Assembly (NCBI RefSeq): GCF_045679555.1
Contig: NC_092089.1
Coordinates: 4,362,040-4,426,039 of the forward strand
Direction of reading: 5' to 3'
Length of the DNA stretch: 64,000 bases
DNA from: Salvelinus alpinus
Taxonomy: Eukaryota > Chordata > Actinopteri > Salmoniformes > Salmonidae
This document shows, one piece after another, positions 21,785 to 35,009 of this stretch. Both the position numbers and the translations under genes were made by a program. Position 1 is the stretch's first letter, and each line of letters opens with the position of its first letter. Under the pieces are notes generated by a model. That model was not told the origin of the DNA and ran no database searches. It worked only from the letters and a program-made list of their open reading frames with translations.

Positions 21785-23230
21785 TTAACGTTTGACTTCT
21801 CTAGGATAGGGGGCAGCATTTTCACGTTTGGATGAAAAGCATACCCAAATTCAACTACCAGCTACTCATCCCCAGAATATAAGATATGCATATTATTAGT
21901 AGATTTGGATAGAAAACACTCTGAAGTTTCTAAATCATGTCTGTGAGTATAACATAACTTATTTAGCAGGCGAAACCCCGAGGACAAACCATTTAGATTT
22001 TGTTTTGTGGTCACTCTCTTTTCAATGAGATTTCATTGGGAATACAGAATTCTAAGGGACCTTCGTGCAGTTCCTACCGCTTCCACTGGATGTCAACAGT
22101 CTTTAGAAATTGGTTGAGGGTTTTTCCTTTGTGTAATGAAGAAGTAGCCCTGTTCAGAACGAGGGTCGAGTGAAGTGTACTGTTTGTTTGAGGCGCGTAA
22201 CCAGAAAGCATGCTACAGTTTGTTTTAATCCTGTTTTGAACACAGATCATCCCGTCTTCAATTTTAATCGATTATTTACTTGAAAAAATACCTAAAGTTG
22301 TATTACAAAAGTAGTTTGAAATGTTTTGGCAAAGTTTACAGGTAACCTTTGAGATATTTTGTAGCCACGTTGAGCAAGCTGGAACCGGTGTGGCTCTGGA
22401 TCAAACGCGCCAAATAAATGGACATTTTGGATATATATCGACGGAATTAATCGAACAAAATGACCATTTGTGATGTTTATGGGACATATTGGAGTGTCAA
22501 CAACAGAAGCTCGTCAAAGGTAAGGCATGAATTATATTTTTTATTTCTGCGTTTTGTGTCGCGCCTGCAGGGTTGAAATATGCTTCTCTGTCTTTGTTTA
22601 CTGTTGTGCTATACTCAGATAATAGCATCGTTTGCTTTCGCCAAAAAGCCCATTTGAATTCTGACATGTTGGCTGGATTCACAACCAGTGTCGCTTTAAT
22701 TTGGTATCTTTCATGTGTGATTTAATGAAAGTTTGATTTTTATAGTAATTTATTAGAATATGGTGCGCTGCATTTTCTCCGGCTTTTGGCCGAGTGAGAC
22801 AGTAGCGTCCCGCCTAAACTCAGATTTTTGGATATAAATATGAACTTTACCGAACAAAACATACATGTATTGTGTAACATGAAGTCCTATGAGTGTCATC
22901 TGATGAAGATCATCAAAGGTTAGTGATTAATTTTATCTCTATTTCTGCTTTTTGTTACTCCGCTCTTTGGCTGGAAAAATGGCTGTGTTTTTCTGTGGCT
23001 ATGTACTGACCTAACATAATCGCAAGGTGTGCTTTCGCCGTAAATCCTTTTTGAAGTCAGACACTGTGGCTGGATTAACGAGAAGTTTATCTTTAAAATG
23101 GTGTATAATACTTGTATGTTTGAGGAATTTTAATTATGAGATTTCTGTTGTTTTGAATTTGGCGCCCTGCAATTTCACTGGCTGTTGGTTAGGTGGGACG
23201 CTACCGTCCCACATATCCCAGATAAGTTAA
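21785..23230. mobile_element. Unclassified interspersed repeat in ncald intron, TTAA at both limits
   Basis: Sequence such as cttctctaggatagggggc at the left and gggacgctaccgtcccacat plus atcccagataagtt at the right forms imperfect inverted ends (about ACTTCTCTRGGATA). TTAA lies at both limits (21785-21788, 23227-23230). Inner segments (tatgcatattattagtagat, ggatagaaaacactctgaag) are familiar from many salmonid loci. A TTAA-targeting (piggyBac-like) non-autonomous element is possible. No coding region is seen. Confidence 0.45.
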
Positions 23231-23288
23231 TGAACTCTTCCAGAAGTATACCCTATACCCTATACCCTATACCCTAACACTCCCACTA

Positions 23289-23697
<409 letters not shown>

Positions 23698-23700
23698 AGA

Positions 23701-24177
23701 CACTGGTCTGGGGGTAGGAACTAGGACTGGTCTGGGGGTAGGACTAGGACTGGTCTGGGGGTAGGAACTAGGACTGGTCTGGGGGTAGGAACTAGGACTG
23801 GTCTGGGGGTAGGAACTAGGACTGGTTGAGGGTAGGAACTAGGACTGGTCTGGGAGTAGGAACTAGGACTGGTCTGGGGGTAGGAACTAGGACTGGTCTG
23901 GGGGTAGGAACTAGGACTGGTCTGGGGGTAGGAACTAGGACTGGTCTGGGGGTAGGAACTAGGACTGGTTGAGGGGTAGGAACTAGGACTGGTCGGGGGT
24001 AGGAACTAGGACTGGTCTGGGGGTAGGAACTAGGACTGGTCTGGGGGTAGGAACTAGGACTGGTCTGGGGGTAGGAACTAGGACTGGTCTGGGGGTAGGA
24101 ACTAGGACTGGTCTGGGGGTAGGAACTAGGACTGGTCTGGGGGTAGGAACTAGGACTGGTCTGGGGGTAGGAACTAG
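23701..24177. repeat. 26-bp minisatellite, about 18 copies
   Basis: ctggtctgggggtaggaact plus aggact. It is G-rich (runs of five), with ggttgag variants at about 23823 and 23968. It lies in the ncald intron between coding exons 1 and 2. Confidence 0.95.
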
Positions 24178-24399
24178 ACAAGTGTTTCATCACAGATCTG
24201 GCCAGCGTCGGCAACATTTCTACGAGGAGTTAACATGAGTATATATTTCAATAGACATCGGTATGTGTAGGAGGTCTAAGCATTTTAGGTGAAGTTTTTC
24301 CAGGAGTGAAATCCAACAGTAAGATTATGTTGCTGATCAACAACTAATCAGTCAACATGAACCACGCTACAGAGGACAACCAGTTGGTACACACTACTG

Positions 24400-24400
<1 letters not shown>
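24178..24400. other. Single-copy intron sequence of ncald
   Basis: No gene or repeat recognised. Confidence 0.4.
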
Positions 24401-25184
<784 letters not shown>

Positions 25185-25634
25185 CTGGAAGAAAGAGAGA
25201 GAGAGGAAACAGAAGCTGAGAAAAGGAGAGGAAGATGTCCACTAGTCCTGAAGACCATGATGATAACAGCGAACAGAAACAACAACATGTTAGCTGTATG
25301 TTGACGGCTGTAACAGAGAAATTAGAGATGCACATCCTACATGACACAGGAGATCTTTTTTTTTTTTTTTTTTTAAGGACCCAAAACATATGTTTGGTTG
25401 TTTGCATATCACAGAAAGCTTCATTAAAGACGACTTAGTTATCAGAGCAGCAAAGTAAGCAGACAGAACAGTATCCCTCTACTGCTATGCAACCAAACCG
25501 CCTGTATCCTTCTGAGGAACCCTCATCGTGGAACGAGGGAGAAGTGTACTTCACTGTGCCCAGGAATCTTCACATGCTCAATGTTACCAAACATATTGTT
25601 ATGTCTGAAGTGATGGAATATTCCACGCAGCAGA
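25185..25634. other. Single-copy part of the large ncald 5' intron
   Basis: A T run lies at 25354-25373. No coding sequence recognised. Confidence 0.4.
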
Positions 25635-28600
25635 CAGACACACACATATGTCCATGTACTGAACGTACGGCTGTAGAAAACACTTGGAGACAGACACTAC
25701 TGAACGTACGGCTGTAGAAAACACTTGGAGACGGACACTACTGAACGTACGGCTGTAGAAAACACTTGGAGACAGACACTACTGAACGTACGGCTGTAGA
25801 AAACACTTGGAGACGGACACTACTGAACGTACGGCTGTAGAAAACACTTGGAGACGGACACTACTGAACGTACGGCTGTAGAAAACACAGACAGACACTA
25901 CTGAACGTACGGCTGTAGAAGACACTTGGAGACGGACACTACTGAACGTACGGCTGTAGAAAACACTTGGAGACGGACACTACTGAACGTACGGCTGTAG
26001 AAAACACTTGGAGACGGACACTACTGAACATACGGCTGTAGAAAACACTTGGAGACGGACACTACTGAACGTACGGCTGTAGAAGACACTTGGAGACGGA
26101 CACTACTGAACGTACGGCTGTAGAAAACACTTGGAGACGGACACTACTGAACGTACGGCTGTAGAAAACACTTGGAGACAGACACTACTGAACGTACGGC
26201 TGTAGTAAACACTTGGAGACGGACACTACTGAACGTACGGCTGTAGAAAACACTTGGAGACGGACACTACTGAACGTACGGCTGTAGAAAACACTTGGAG
26301 ACGGACACTACTGAACGTACGGCTGTAGAAGACACTTGGAGACGGACACTACTGAACGTACGGCTGTAGTAAACACTTGGAGACGGACACTACTGAACGT
26401 ACGGCTGTAGAAGACACTTGGAGACGGACACTACTGAACGTACGGCTGTAGAAAACACTTGGAGACGGACACTACTGAACATACGGCTGTAGAAAACACT
26501 TGGAGACGGACACTACTGAACGTACGGCTGTAGAAAACACTTGGAGACGGACACTACTGAACGTACGGCTGTAGAAAACACTTGGAGACGGACACTACTG
26601 AACGTACGGCTGTAGAAAACACTTGGAGACGGACACTACTGAACGTACGGCTGTAGAAAACACTTGGAGACGGACACTACTGAACGTACGGCTGTAGAAA
26701 ACACTTGGAGACGGACACTACTGAACGTACGGCTGTAGAAAACACTTGGAGACGGACACTACTGAACGTACGGCTGTAGAAAACACTTGGAGACGGACAC
26801 TACTGAACGTACGGCTGTAGAAAACACTTGGAGACGGACACTACTGAACGTACGGCTGTAGAAAACACTTGGAGACGGACACTACTGAACGTACGGCTGT
26901 AGAAGACACTTGGAGACGGACACTACTGAACGTACGGCTGTAGAAAACACTTGGAGACGGACACTACTGAACGTACGGCTGTAGAAAACACTTGGAGACG
27001 GACACTACTGAACGTACGGCTGTAGAAAACACTTGGAGACGGACACTACTGAACGTACGGCTGTAGAAAACACTTGGAGACAGACACTACTGAACGTACG
27101 GCTGTAGAAAACACTTGGAGACGGACACTACTGAACGTACGGCTGTAGAAAACACTTGGAGACGGACACTACTGAACGTACGGCTGTAGAAAACACTTGG
27201 AGACAGACACTACTGAACGTACGGCTGTAGAAAACACTAGGAGACGGACACTACTGAACGTACGGCTGTAGAAAACACTTGGAGACGGACACTACTGAAC
27301 GTACGGCTGTAGAAAACACTTGGAGACGGACACTACTGAACGTACGGCTGTAGAAAACACTTGGAGACGGACACTACTGAACGTACGGCTGTAGAAAACA
27401 CTTGGAGACGGACACTACTGAACGTACGGCTGTAGAAAACACTTGGAGACGGACACTACTGAACGTACGGCTGTAGAAAACACTTGGAGACGGACACTAC
27501 TGAACGTACGGCTGTAGAAAACACTTGGAGACGGACACTACTGAACGTACGGCTGTAGAAAACACTTGGAGACGGACACTACTGAACGTACGGCTGTAGA
27601 AGACACTTGGAGACGGACACTACTGAACGTACGGCTGTAGAAAACACTTGGAGACGGACACTACTGAACGTACGGCTGTAGAAAACACTTGGAGACGGAC
27701 ACTACTGAACGTACGGCTGTAGAAGACACTTGGAGACGGACACTACTGAACGTACGGCTGTAGAAAACACTTGGAGACGGACACTACTGAACGTACGGCT
27801 GTAGAAAACACTTGGAGACGGACACTACTGAACATACGGCTGTAGAAAACACTTGGAGACGGACACTACTGAACGTACGGCTGTAGAAGACACTTGGAGA
27901 CGGACACTACTGAACGTACGGCTGTAGAAAACACTTGGAGACGGACACTACTGAACGTACGGCTGTAGAAAACACTTGGAGACAGACACTACTGAACGTA
28001 CGGCTGTAGTAAACACTTGGAGACAGACACTACTGAACGTACGGCTGTAGAAAACACTTGGAGACGGACACTACTGAACGTACGGCTGTAGAAAACACTT
28101 GGAGACGGACACTACTGAACGTACGGCTGTAGAAAACACTAGGAGACGGACACTACTGAACGTACGGCTGTAGAAAACACTTGGAGACAGACACTACTGA
28201 ACGTACGGCTGTAGTAAACACTAGGAGACGGACACTACTGAACGTACGGCTGTAGAAAACACAGACAGACACTACTGAACGTACGGCTGTAGAAAACACT
28301 TGGAGACGGACACTACTGAACGTACGGCTGTAGAAAACACTAGGAGACGGACACTACTGAACGTACGGCTGTAGAAAACACTTGGAGACGGACACTACTG
28401 AACGTACGGCTGTAGAAAACACTAGGAGACGGACACTACTGAACGTACGGCTGTAGAAAACACTTGGAGACGGACACTACTGAACGTACGGCTGTAGTAA
28501 ACACTTGGAGACGGACACTACTGAACGTACGGCTGTAGAAAACACAGACAGACACTACTGAACGTACGGCTGTAGAAAACACTAGGAGACGGACACTAAT

Positions 28601-31190
28601 GAACGTACGGCTGTAGAAAACACTAGGAGACAGATACTACTGAACATACGGCTGTAGAAAACACAGACAGACACTACTGAACGTACGGCTGTAGAAAACA
28701 CTAGGAGACGGACACTAATGAACGTACGGCTGTAGAAAACACTAGGAGACAGACACTACTGAACGTACGGCTGTAGAAAACACTTGGAGACAGACACTAC
28801 TGAACATACGGCTGTAGAAAACACAGACAGACACTACTGAACGTACGGCTGTAGAAAACACTAGGAGACGGACACTAATGAACGTACGGCTGTAGAAAAC
28901 ACTAGGAGACAGATACTACTGAACGTACGGCTGTAGAAAACACTTGGAGACAGACACTACTGAACGTACGGCTGTAGAAAACACTTGGAGACAGACACTA
29001 CTGAACGTACGGCTGTAGAAAACACTTGGAGACAGACACTACTGAACGTACGGCTGTAGAGAACACTTGGAGACAGACACTACTGAACGTACGGCTGTAG
29101 AAAACACTTGGAGACAGATACTACTGAACGTACGGCTGTAGAAAACACTTGGAGACGGAACCTACTGAACGTACGGCTGTAGTAAACACTTGGAGACAGA
29201 CACTACTGAACGTACGGCTGTAGAAAACACTTGGAGACGGAACCTACTGAACGTACGGCTGTAGGAAACACTTGGAGACAGACACTACTGAACGTACGGC
29301 TGTAGAAAACACAGACAGACACTACTGAACGTACGGCTGTAGAAAACACAGACAGACACTACTGAACGTACGGCTGTAGAAAACACTTGGAGACAGACAC
29401 TACTGAACGTACGGCTGTAGAAAACACTAGGAGACGGACACTACTGAACGTACGGCTGTAGAAAACACTTGGAGACGGACACTACTGAACGTACGGCTGT
29501 AGAAAACACTAGGAGACGGACACTACTGAACGTACGGCTGTAGAAAACACTAGGAGACGGACACTACTGAACGTACGGCTGTAGAAAACACTTGGAGACG
29601 GACACTACTGAACGTACGGCTGTAGAAAACACTAGGAGACGGACACTACTGAACGTACGGCTGTAGAAAACACTTGGAGACGGACACTACTGAACGTACG
29701 GCTGTAGTAAACACTTGGAGACGGACACTACTGAACGTACGGCTGTAGAAAACACAGACAGACACTACTGAACGTACGGCTGTAGAAAACACTAGGAGAC
29801 GGACACTAATGAACGTACGGCTGTAGAAAACACTAGGAGACAGATACTACTGAACATACGGCTGTAGAAAACACAGACAGACACTACTGAACGTACGGCT
29901 GTAGAAAACACTAGGAGACGGACACTAATGAACGTACGGCTGTAGAAAACACTAGGAGACAGACACTACTGAACGTACGGCTGTAGAAAACACTTGGAGA
30001 CAGACACTACTGAACATACGGCTGTAGAAAACACAGACAGACACTACTGAACGTACGGCTGTAGAAAACACTAGGAGACGGACACTAATGAACGTACGGC
30101 TGTAGAAAACACTAGGAGACAGATACTACTGAACGTACGGCTGTAGAAAACACTTGGAGACAGACACTACTGAACGTACGGCTGTAGAAAACACTTGGAG
30201 ACAGACACTACTGAACGTACGGCTGTAGAAAACACTTGGAGACAGACACTACTGAACGTACGGCTGTAGAAAACACTTGGAGACAGACACTACTGAACGT
30301 ATGGCTGTAGAAAACACTTGGAGACAGACACTACTGAACGTACGGCTGTAGAAAACACTTGGAGACAGATACTACTGAACGTACGGCTGTAGAAAACACT
30401 TGGAGACGGAACCTACTGAACGTACGGCTGTAGTAAACACTTGGAGACAGACACTACTGAACGTACGGCTGTAGAAAACACTTGGAGACGGAACCTACTG
30501 AACGTACGGCTGTAGTAAACACTTGGAGACAGACACTACTGAACGTACGGCTGTAGAAAACACAGACAGACACTACTGAACGTACGGCTGTAGAAAACAC
30601 AGACAGACACTACTGAACGTACGGCTGTAGAAAACACTTGGAGACAGACACTACTGAACGTACGGCTGTAGAAAACACTTGGAGACGGACACTACTGAAT
30701 GTACGGCTGTTGTAAACACTTGGAGACGGACACTACTGAACGTACGGCTGTAGAAAACACAGACAGACACTACTGAACGTACGGCTGTAGAAAACACTAG
30801 GAGACGGACACTACTGAACGTACGGCTGTAGAAAACACTTGGAGACAGACACTACTGAACGTACGGCTGTAGAAAACACAGACAGACACTACTGAACGTA
30901 CGGCTGTAGAAAACACTTGGAGACAGACACTACTGAACGTACGGCTGTAGAAAACACAGACAGACACTACTGAACGTACGGCTGTAGAAAACACTTGGAG
31001 ACAGACACTACTGAACGTACGGCTGTAGAAAACACAGACAGACACTACTGAACGTACGGCTGTAGAAAACACAGACAGACACTACTGAACGTACGGCTGT
31101 AGAAAACACAGACAGACACTACTGAACGTACGGCTGTAGAAAACACTTGGAGACGGACACTACTGAACGTACGGCTGTAGAAAACACAGA
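25635..31190. repeat. 41-bp minisatellite, about 135 copies (5.6 kb)
   Basis: The unit is cactactgaacgtacggctg followed by tagaaaacacttggagacgg and a. A 37-bp variant has aaaacacagacagacact. Other marker variants are ttggag/taggag, actaatgaacg, ggaacctactg and gtagtaaac. The marker order at about 28500-29160 recurs at about 29710-30410, offset 1210 bp and later 1251 bp, so a block of about 30 units was duplicated and then gained one unit. Every unit holds CGTACG. Confidence 0.97.
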
Positions 31191-32196
31191 CATATCTAGA
31201 ACGTCTACTATGTACCAGACAGAGCTGAGAACTTACACAGTGCAGCTCTAGAGAAAGGGCTGGTAGAACGTCTACTATGTACCAGACAGAGCTGAGACCT
31301 TACACAGTGCAGCTCTAGAGAAAGGGCTGGTAGAACGTCTACTATGTACCAGACAGAGCTGAGGCCTTACACAGTGCAGCTCTAGAGAAAGGCTGGTAGA
31401 ACGTCTACTATGTACCAGACAGAGCTGAGACCTTACACAGTGCAGCTCTAGAGAGAGGCTGGTAGAACGTCTACTATGTACCAGACAGAGCTGAGGCCTT
31501 ACACAGTGCAGCTCTAGAGAAAGGGCTGGTAGAACGTCTACTATGTACCAGACAGAGCTGAGGCCTTACACAGTGCAGCTCTAGAGAAAGGGCTGGTAGA
31601 ACGTCTACTATGTACCTGACAGAGCTGAGACCTTACACAGTGCAGCTCTAGAGAAAGGGCTGGTAGAACGTCTACTATGTACCAGACAGAGCTGAGGCCT
31701 TACACAGTGCAGCTCTAGAGAAAGGGCTGGTAGAACGTCTACTATGTACCAGACAGAGCTGAGGCCTTACACAGTGCAGCTCTAGAGAAAGGCTGGTAGA
31801 ACGTCTACTATGTACCAGACAGAGCTGAGGCCTTACACAGTGCAGCTCTAGAGAAAGGGCTGGTAGAACGTCTACTATGTACCAGACAGAGCTGAGGCCT
31901 TACACAGTGCAGCTCTAGAGAAAGGGCTGGTAGAACGTCTACTATGTACCAGACAGAGCTGAGGCCTTACACAGTGCAGCTCTAGAGAAAGGCTGGTAGA
32001 ACGTCTACTATGTACCAGACAGAGCTGAGGCCTTACACAGTGCAGCTCTAGAGAAAGGCTGGTAGAACGTCTACTATGTACCAGACAGAGCTGAGGCCTT
32101 ACACAGTGCAGCTCTAGAGAAAGGCTGGTAGAACGTCTACTATGTACCAGACAGAGCTGAGGCCTTACACAGTGCAGATCTAGAGAACGTCTACTA
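31191..32196. repeat. 67-bp minisatellite, about 15 copies
   Basis: agaacgtctactatgtacca, gacagagctgaggccttaca, cagtgcagctctagagaaag, ggctggt. Some units are one base shorter (aaaggctggt). The last unit is cut at agaacgtctacta by the Sleeping-Beauty-type insertion. Confidence 0.95.
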
Positions 32197-32841
32197 CAGT
32201 TGAAGTCAGAAGTTTACAAACACGAGTCATTAAAACTAGTTTTTCAACAACTCCACAAATGTCTTGTTAACAAACTATAGTTTTGGCAAGTTGGTTAGGA
32301 CATCTACTTTGTGCATGACAAGTAATTTTTCCAACAATTGTTTACAGACAGATTACTTCACTTATAATTCACTGTATCACAATTCCAGTGGGTCAGAAGT
32401 TTACATTGTGCCTTTAAACAGCTTGGAAAATTCCAGAAAATGAAGTCATGGCTTTAGAAGCTTCTGATAGGCTAATTGACATCATTTGAGTCAATTGGAG
32501 GTGTACCTGTGGATGTATTTCAAGGTCTACCTTCAAACTCAGTGCCTCTTTGCTTGACAGCATGAGAAAATCAAAAGAAAATCAGCCAAGACCTCAGAAA
32601 ATTAAATTTGTAGACCTCCACAAGTCTGGTTCATTCTTGGGAGCAATTTCCAAATGCCTGAAGGTACCACGTTCATCTGTACAAACAATAGTACACAAGT
32701 ATAAACACCATGGGACCACATGCCACATTCTTCAAATAAAGTGGTGAGCCTAACTGACCTACGACAGGGAATTTACTAGGATTAAATGTCAGGAATTGTG
32801 AATAACTGGCTAAGGTGAATGTAAACCTCCGACTTCAACTG
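32197..32841 (+). mobile_element. Sleeping-Beauty-type Tc1 element, internally deleted, TA on both sides
   Basis: Starts cagttgaagtcagaagttta just after ta (32195-32196) and ends cctccgacttcaactg just before ta (32842-32843). The left arm keeps the inner repeat ccagtgggtcagaagtttac. The interior encodes part of the N-terminal DNA-binding region: SQDLRK then VDLHKSGSFLGAISKCLKV and PRSSVQTIVHKYKHHGTT (about 32584-32725). It then jumps to the right arm. 645 bp, non-autonomous. Confidence 0.92.
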
Positions 32842-34455
32842 TATGTAGCAGACAGCTGTGGAGTAGAGGAGTACGTCCTCAGGAGAATGTGAACCTCTGA
32901 CTTCAACTGTATGTAGCAGACAGCTGTGGAGTAGAGGAGTACGTCCTCAGGAGAATGTGAACCTCTGACTTCAACTGTATGTAGCAGACAGCGGTGGAGT
33001 AGAGGAGTACGTCCTCAGGAGAATGTGAACCTCTGACTTCAACTGTATGTAGCAGACAGCTGTGGAGTAGAGGAGTACGTCCTCAGGAGAATGTGAACCT
33101 CTGACTTCAACTGTATGTAGCAGACAGCGGTGGAGTAGAGGAGTACGTCCTCAGGAGAATGTGAACCTCTGACTTCAACTGTATGTAGCAGACAGCGGTG
33201 GAGTAGAGGAGTACGTCCTCAGGAGAATGTGAACCTCTGACTTCAACTGTATGTAGCAGACAGCTGTGGAGTAGAGGAGTACGTCCTCAGGAGAATGTGA
33301 ACCTCCGACTTCAACTGTATGTAGCAGACAGCTGTGGAGTAGAGGAGTACGTCCTCAGGAGAATGTGAACCTCTGACTTCAACTGTATGTAGCAGACAGC
33401 TGTGGAGTAGAGGAGTACGTCCTCAGGAGAATGTGAACCTCTGACTTCAACTGTATGTAGCAGACAGCTGTGGAGTAGAGGAGTACGTCCTCAGGAGAAT
33501 GTGAACCTCTGACTTCAACTGTATGTAGCAGACAGCTGTGGAGTAGAGGAGTACGTCCTCAGGAGAATGTGAACCTCTGACTTCAACTGTATGTAGCAGA
33601 CAGCTGTGGAGTAGAGGAGTACGTCCACCGCAGACAGCTGTGGAGTAGAGGAGTACGTCCTCAGGAGAATGTGAACCTCTGACTTCAACTGTATGTAGCA
33701 GACAGCTGTGGAGTAGAGGAGTACGTCCTCAGGAGAATGTGAACCTCTGACTTCAACTGTATGTAGCAGACAGCTGTGGAGTAGAGGAGTACGTCCTCAG
33801 GAGAATGTGAACCTCTGACTTCAACTGTATGTAGCAGACAGCGGTGGAGTAGAGGAGTACGTCCTCAGGAGAATGTGAACCTCTGACTTCAACTGTATGT
33901 AGCAGACAGCTGTGGAGTAGAGGAGTACGTCCTCAGGAGAATGTGAACCTCTGACTTCAACTGTATGTAGCAGACAGCTGTGGAGTAGAGGAGTACGTCC
34001 TCAGGAGAATGTGAACCTCTGACTTCAACTGTATGTAGCAGACAGCTGTGGAGTAGAGGAGTACGTCCTCAGGAGAATGTGAACCTCTGACTTCAACTGT
34101 ATGTAGCAGACAGCTGTGGAGTAGAGGAGTACGTCCTCAGGAGAATGTGAACCTCTGACTTCAACTGTATGTAGCAGACAGCTGTGGAGTAGAGGAGTAC
34201 GTCCTCAGGAGAATGTGAACCTCTGACTTCAACTGTATGTAGCAGACAGCGGTGGAGTAGAGGAGTACGTCCTCAGGAGAATGTGAACCTCTGACTTCAA
34301 CTGTATGTAGCAGACAGCGGTGGAGTAGAGGAGTACGTCCTCAGGAGAATGTGAACCTCTGACTTCAACTGTATGTAGCAGACAGCGGTGGAGTAGAGGA
34401 GTACGTCCACCGCAGACAGCTGTGGAGTAGAGGAGTACGTCCTCAGGAGAATGTG
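32842..34455. repeat. 68-bp minisatellite carrying the transposon right end, about 23 copies
   Basis: Each unit has gaatgtgaacctctgact plus tcaactgta, followed by tgtagcagacagctgtgg, agtagaggagtacgtcc and tcagga. The first part is the right terminal inverted repeat of the element at 32197-32841; the rest is flanking DNA. Two units, at about 33621 and 34403, lack the transposon part (gtccaccgcagacagc). They lie 782 bp apart, so a block of about 11.5 units was duplicated. Confidence 0.95.
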
Positions 34456-34501
34456 TTCATCCTCCTCTCAGCGACCGGAAAGTCTGTCTCATATCACAAC
34501 G
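34456..34501. other. Short spacer
   Basis: Single-copy sequence up to the SINE target site. Confidence 0.4.
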
Positions 34502-34513
34502 TCTCTGACATTT

Positions 34514-34975
34514 CCTTAAAAAAATAATAATAGCCCCTTTATCTCCCCAATTTCGTGGTATCCAATTGGTAGTTAGTCTTGTCTCATCGCTGCAACACCC
34601 GTACGGACTCGGGAGAGGTCGAAGGTCGAGAGCCGTGCGTCCTCCTGAAACACAACCCAACCAAGCCGCACTGCTTCTTGACACAATGCCCACTTAACCC
34701 GGAAGCCAGCCGCATCAACGTGTCGGAGAAAACACTGTTACACCTGGCGACCGTGCCGTCGTGCACTGCGCCCGGCCCGCCACAGTAGTCGCTAGTTAGG
34801 GCGCGATGGGAAAAGGACATTCCTACTGGCCAAACCCTCCCCTAACCCGGACGACACTGGGCCAATTGTGCGTCGCCCCCATGGGTTTCCCGGTCGGCTG
34901 GACTCAAACCCAGAATCTCTAGTGGCGCCAGCGAGCACTGCGATGTCTTAGACCACTGAGCCACTCGGGAGGCCC
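34514..34975 (-). mobile_element. tRNA-derived SINE with 12-bp target-site duplication
   Basis: On the minus strand the element starts GGCCTCCCGAGTGGCTCAGT, a tRNA-like head with an A box (GAGTGGCTCAGTGGTC) and a B-box-like GGTTTGAGTCC. A GC-rich body follows, then a TATTATTATTTTTTT tail. TCTCTGACATTT flanks it at 34502-34513 and 34976-34987, a clean target-site duplication. The sequence is familiar from many salmonid and other teleost loci; I am not certain of the family name. Confidence 0.88.
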
Positions 34976-35009
34976 TCTCTGACATTTACTGCAACAGGAA
35001 GTGAGTTTC

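Noticed and set aside
23249..23279. accctat repeats as possible telomere-like sequence
   Set aside because: The vertebrate telomere repeat is TTAGGG/CCCTAA; this is a short accctat run of four units.
34514..34975. Possible coding exon in the GC-rich stretch
   Set aside because: Target-site duplications and tRNA-like head identify it as a SINE.
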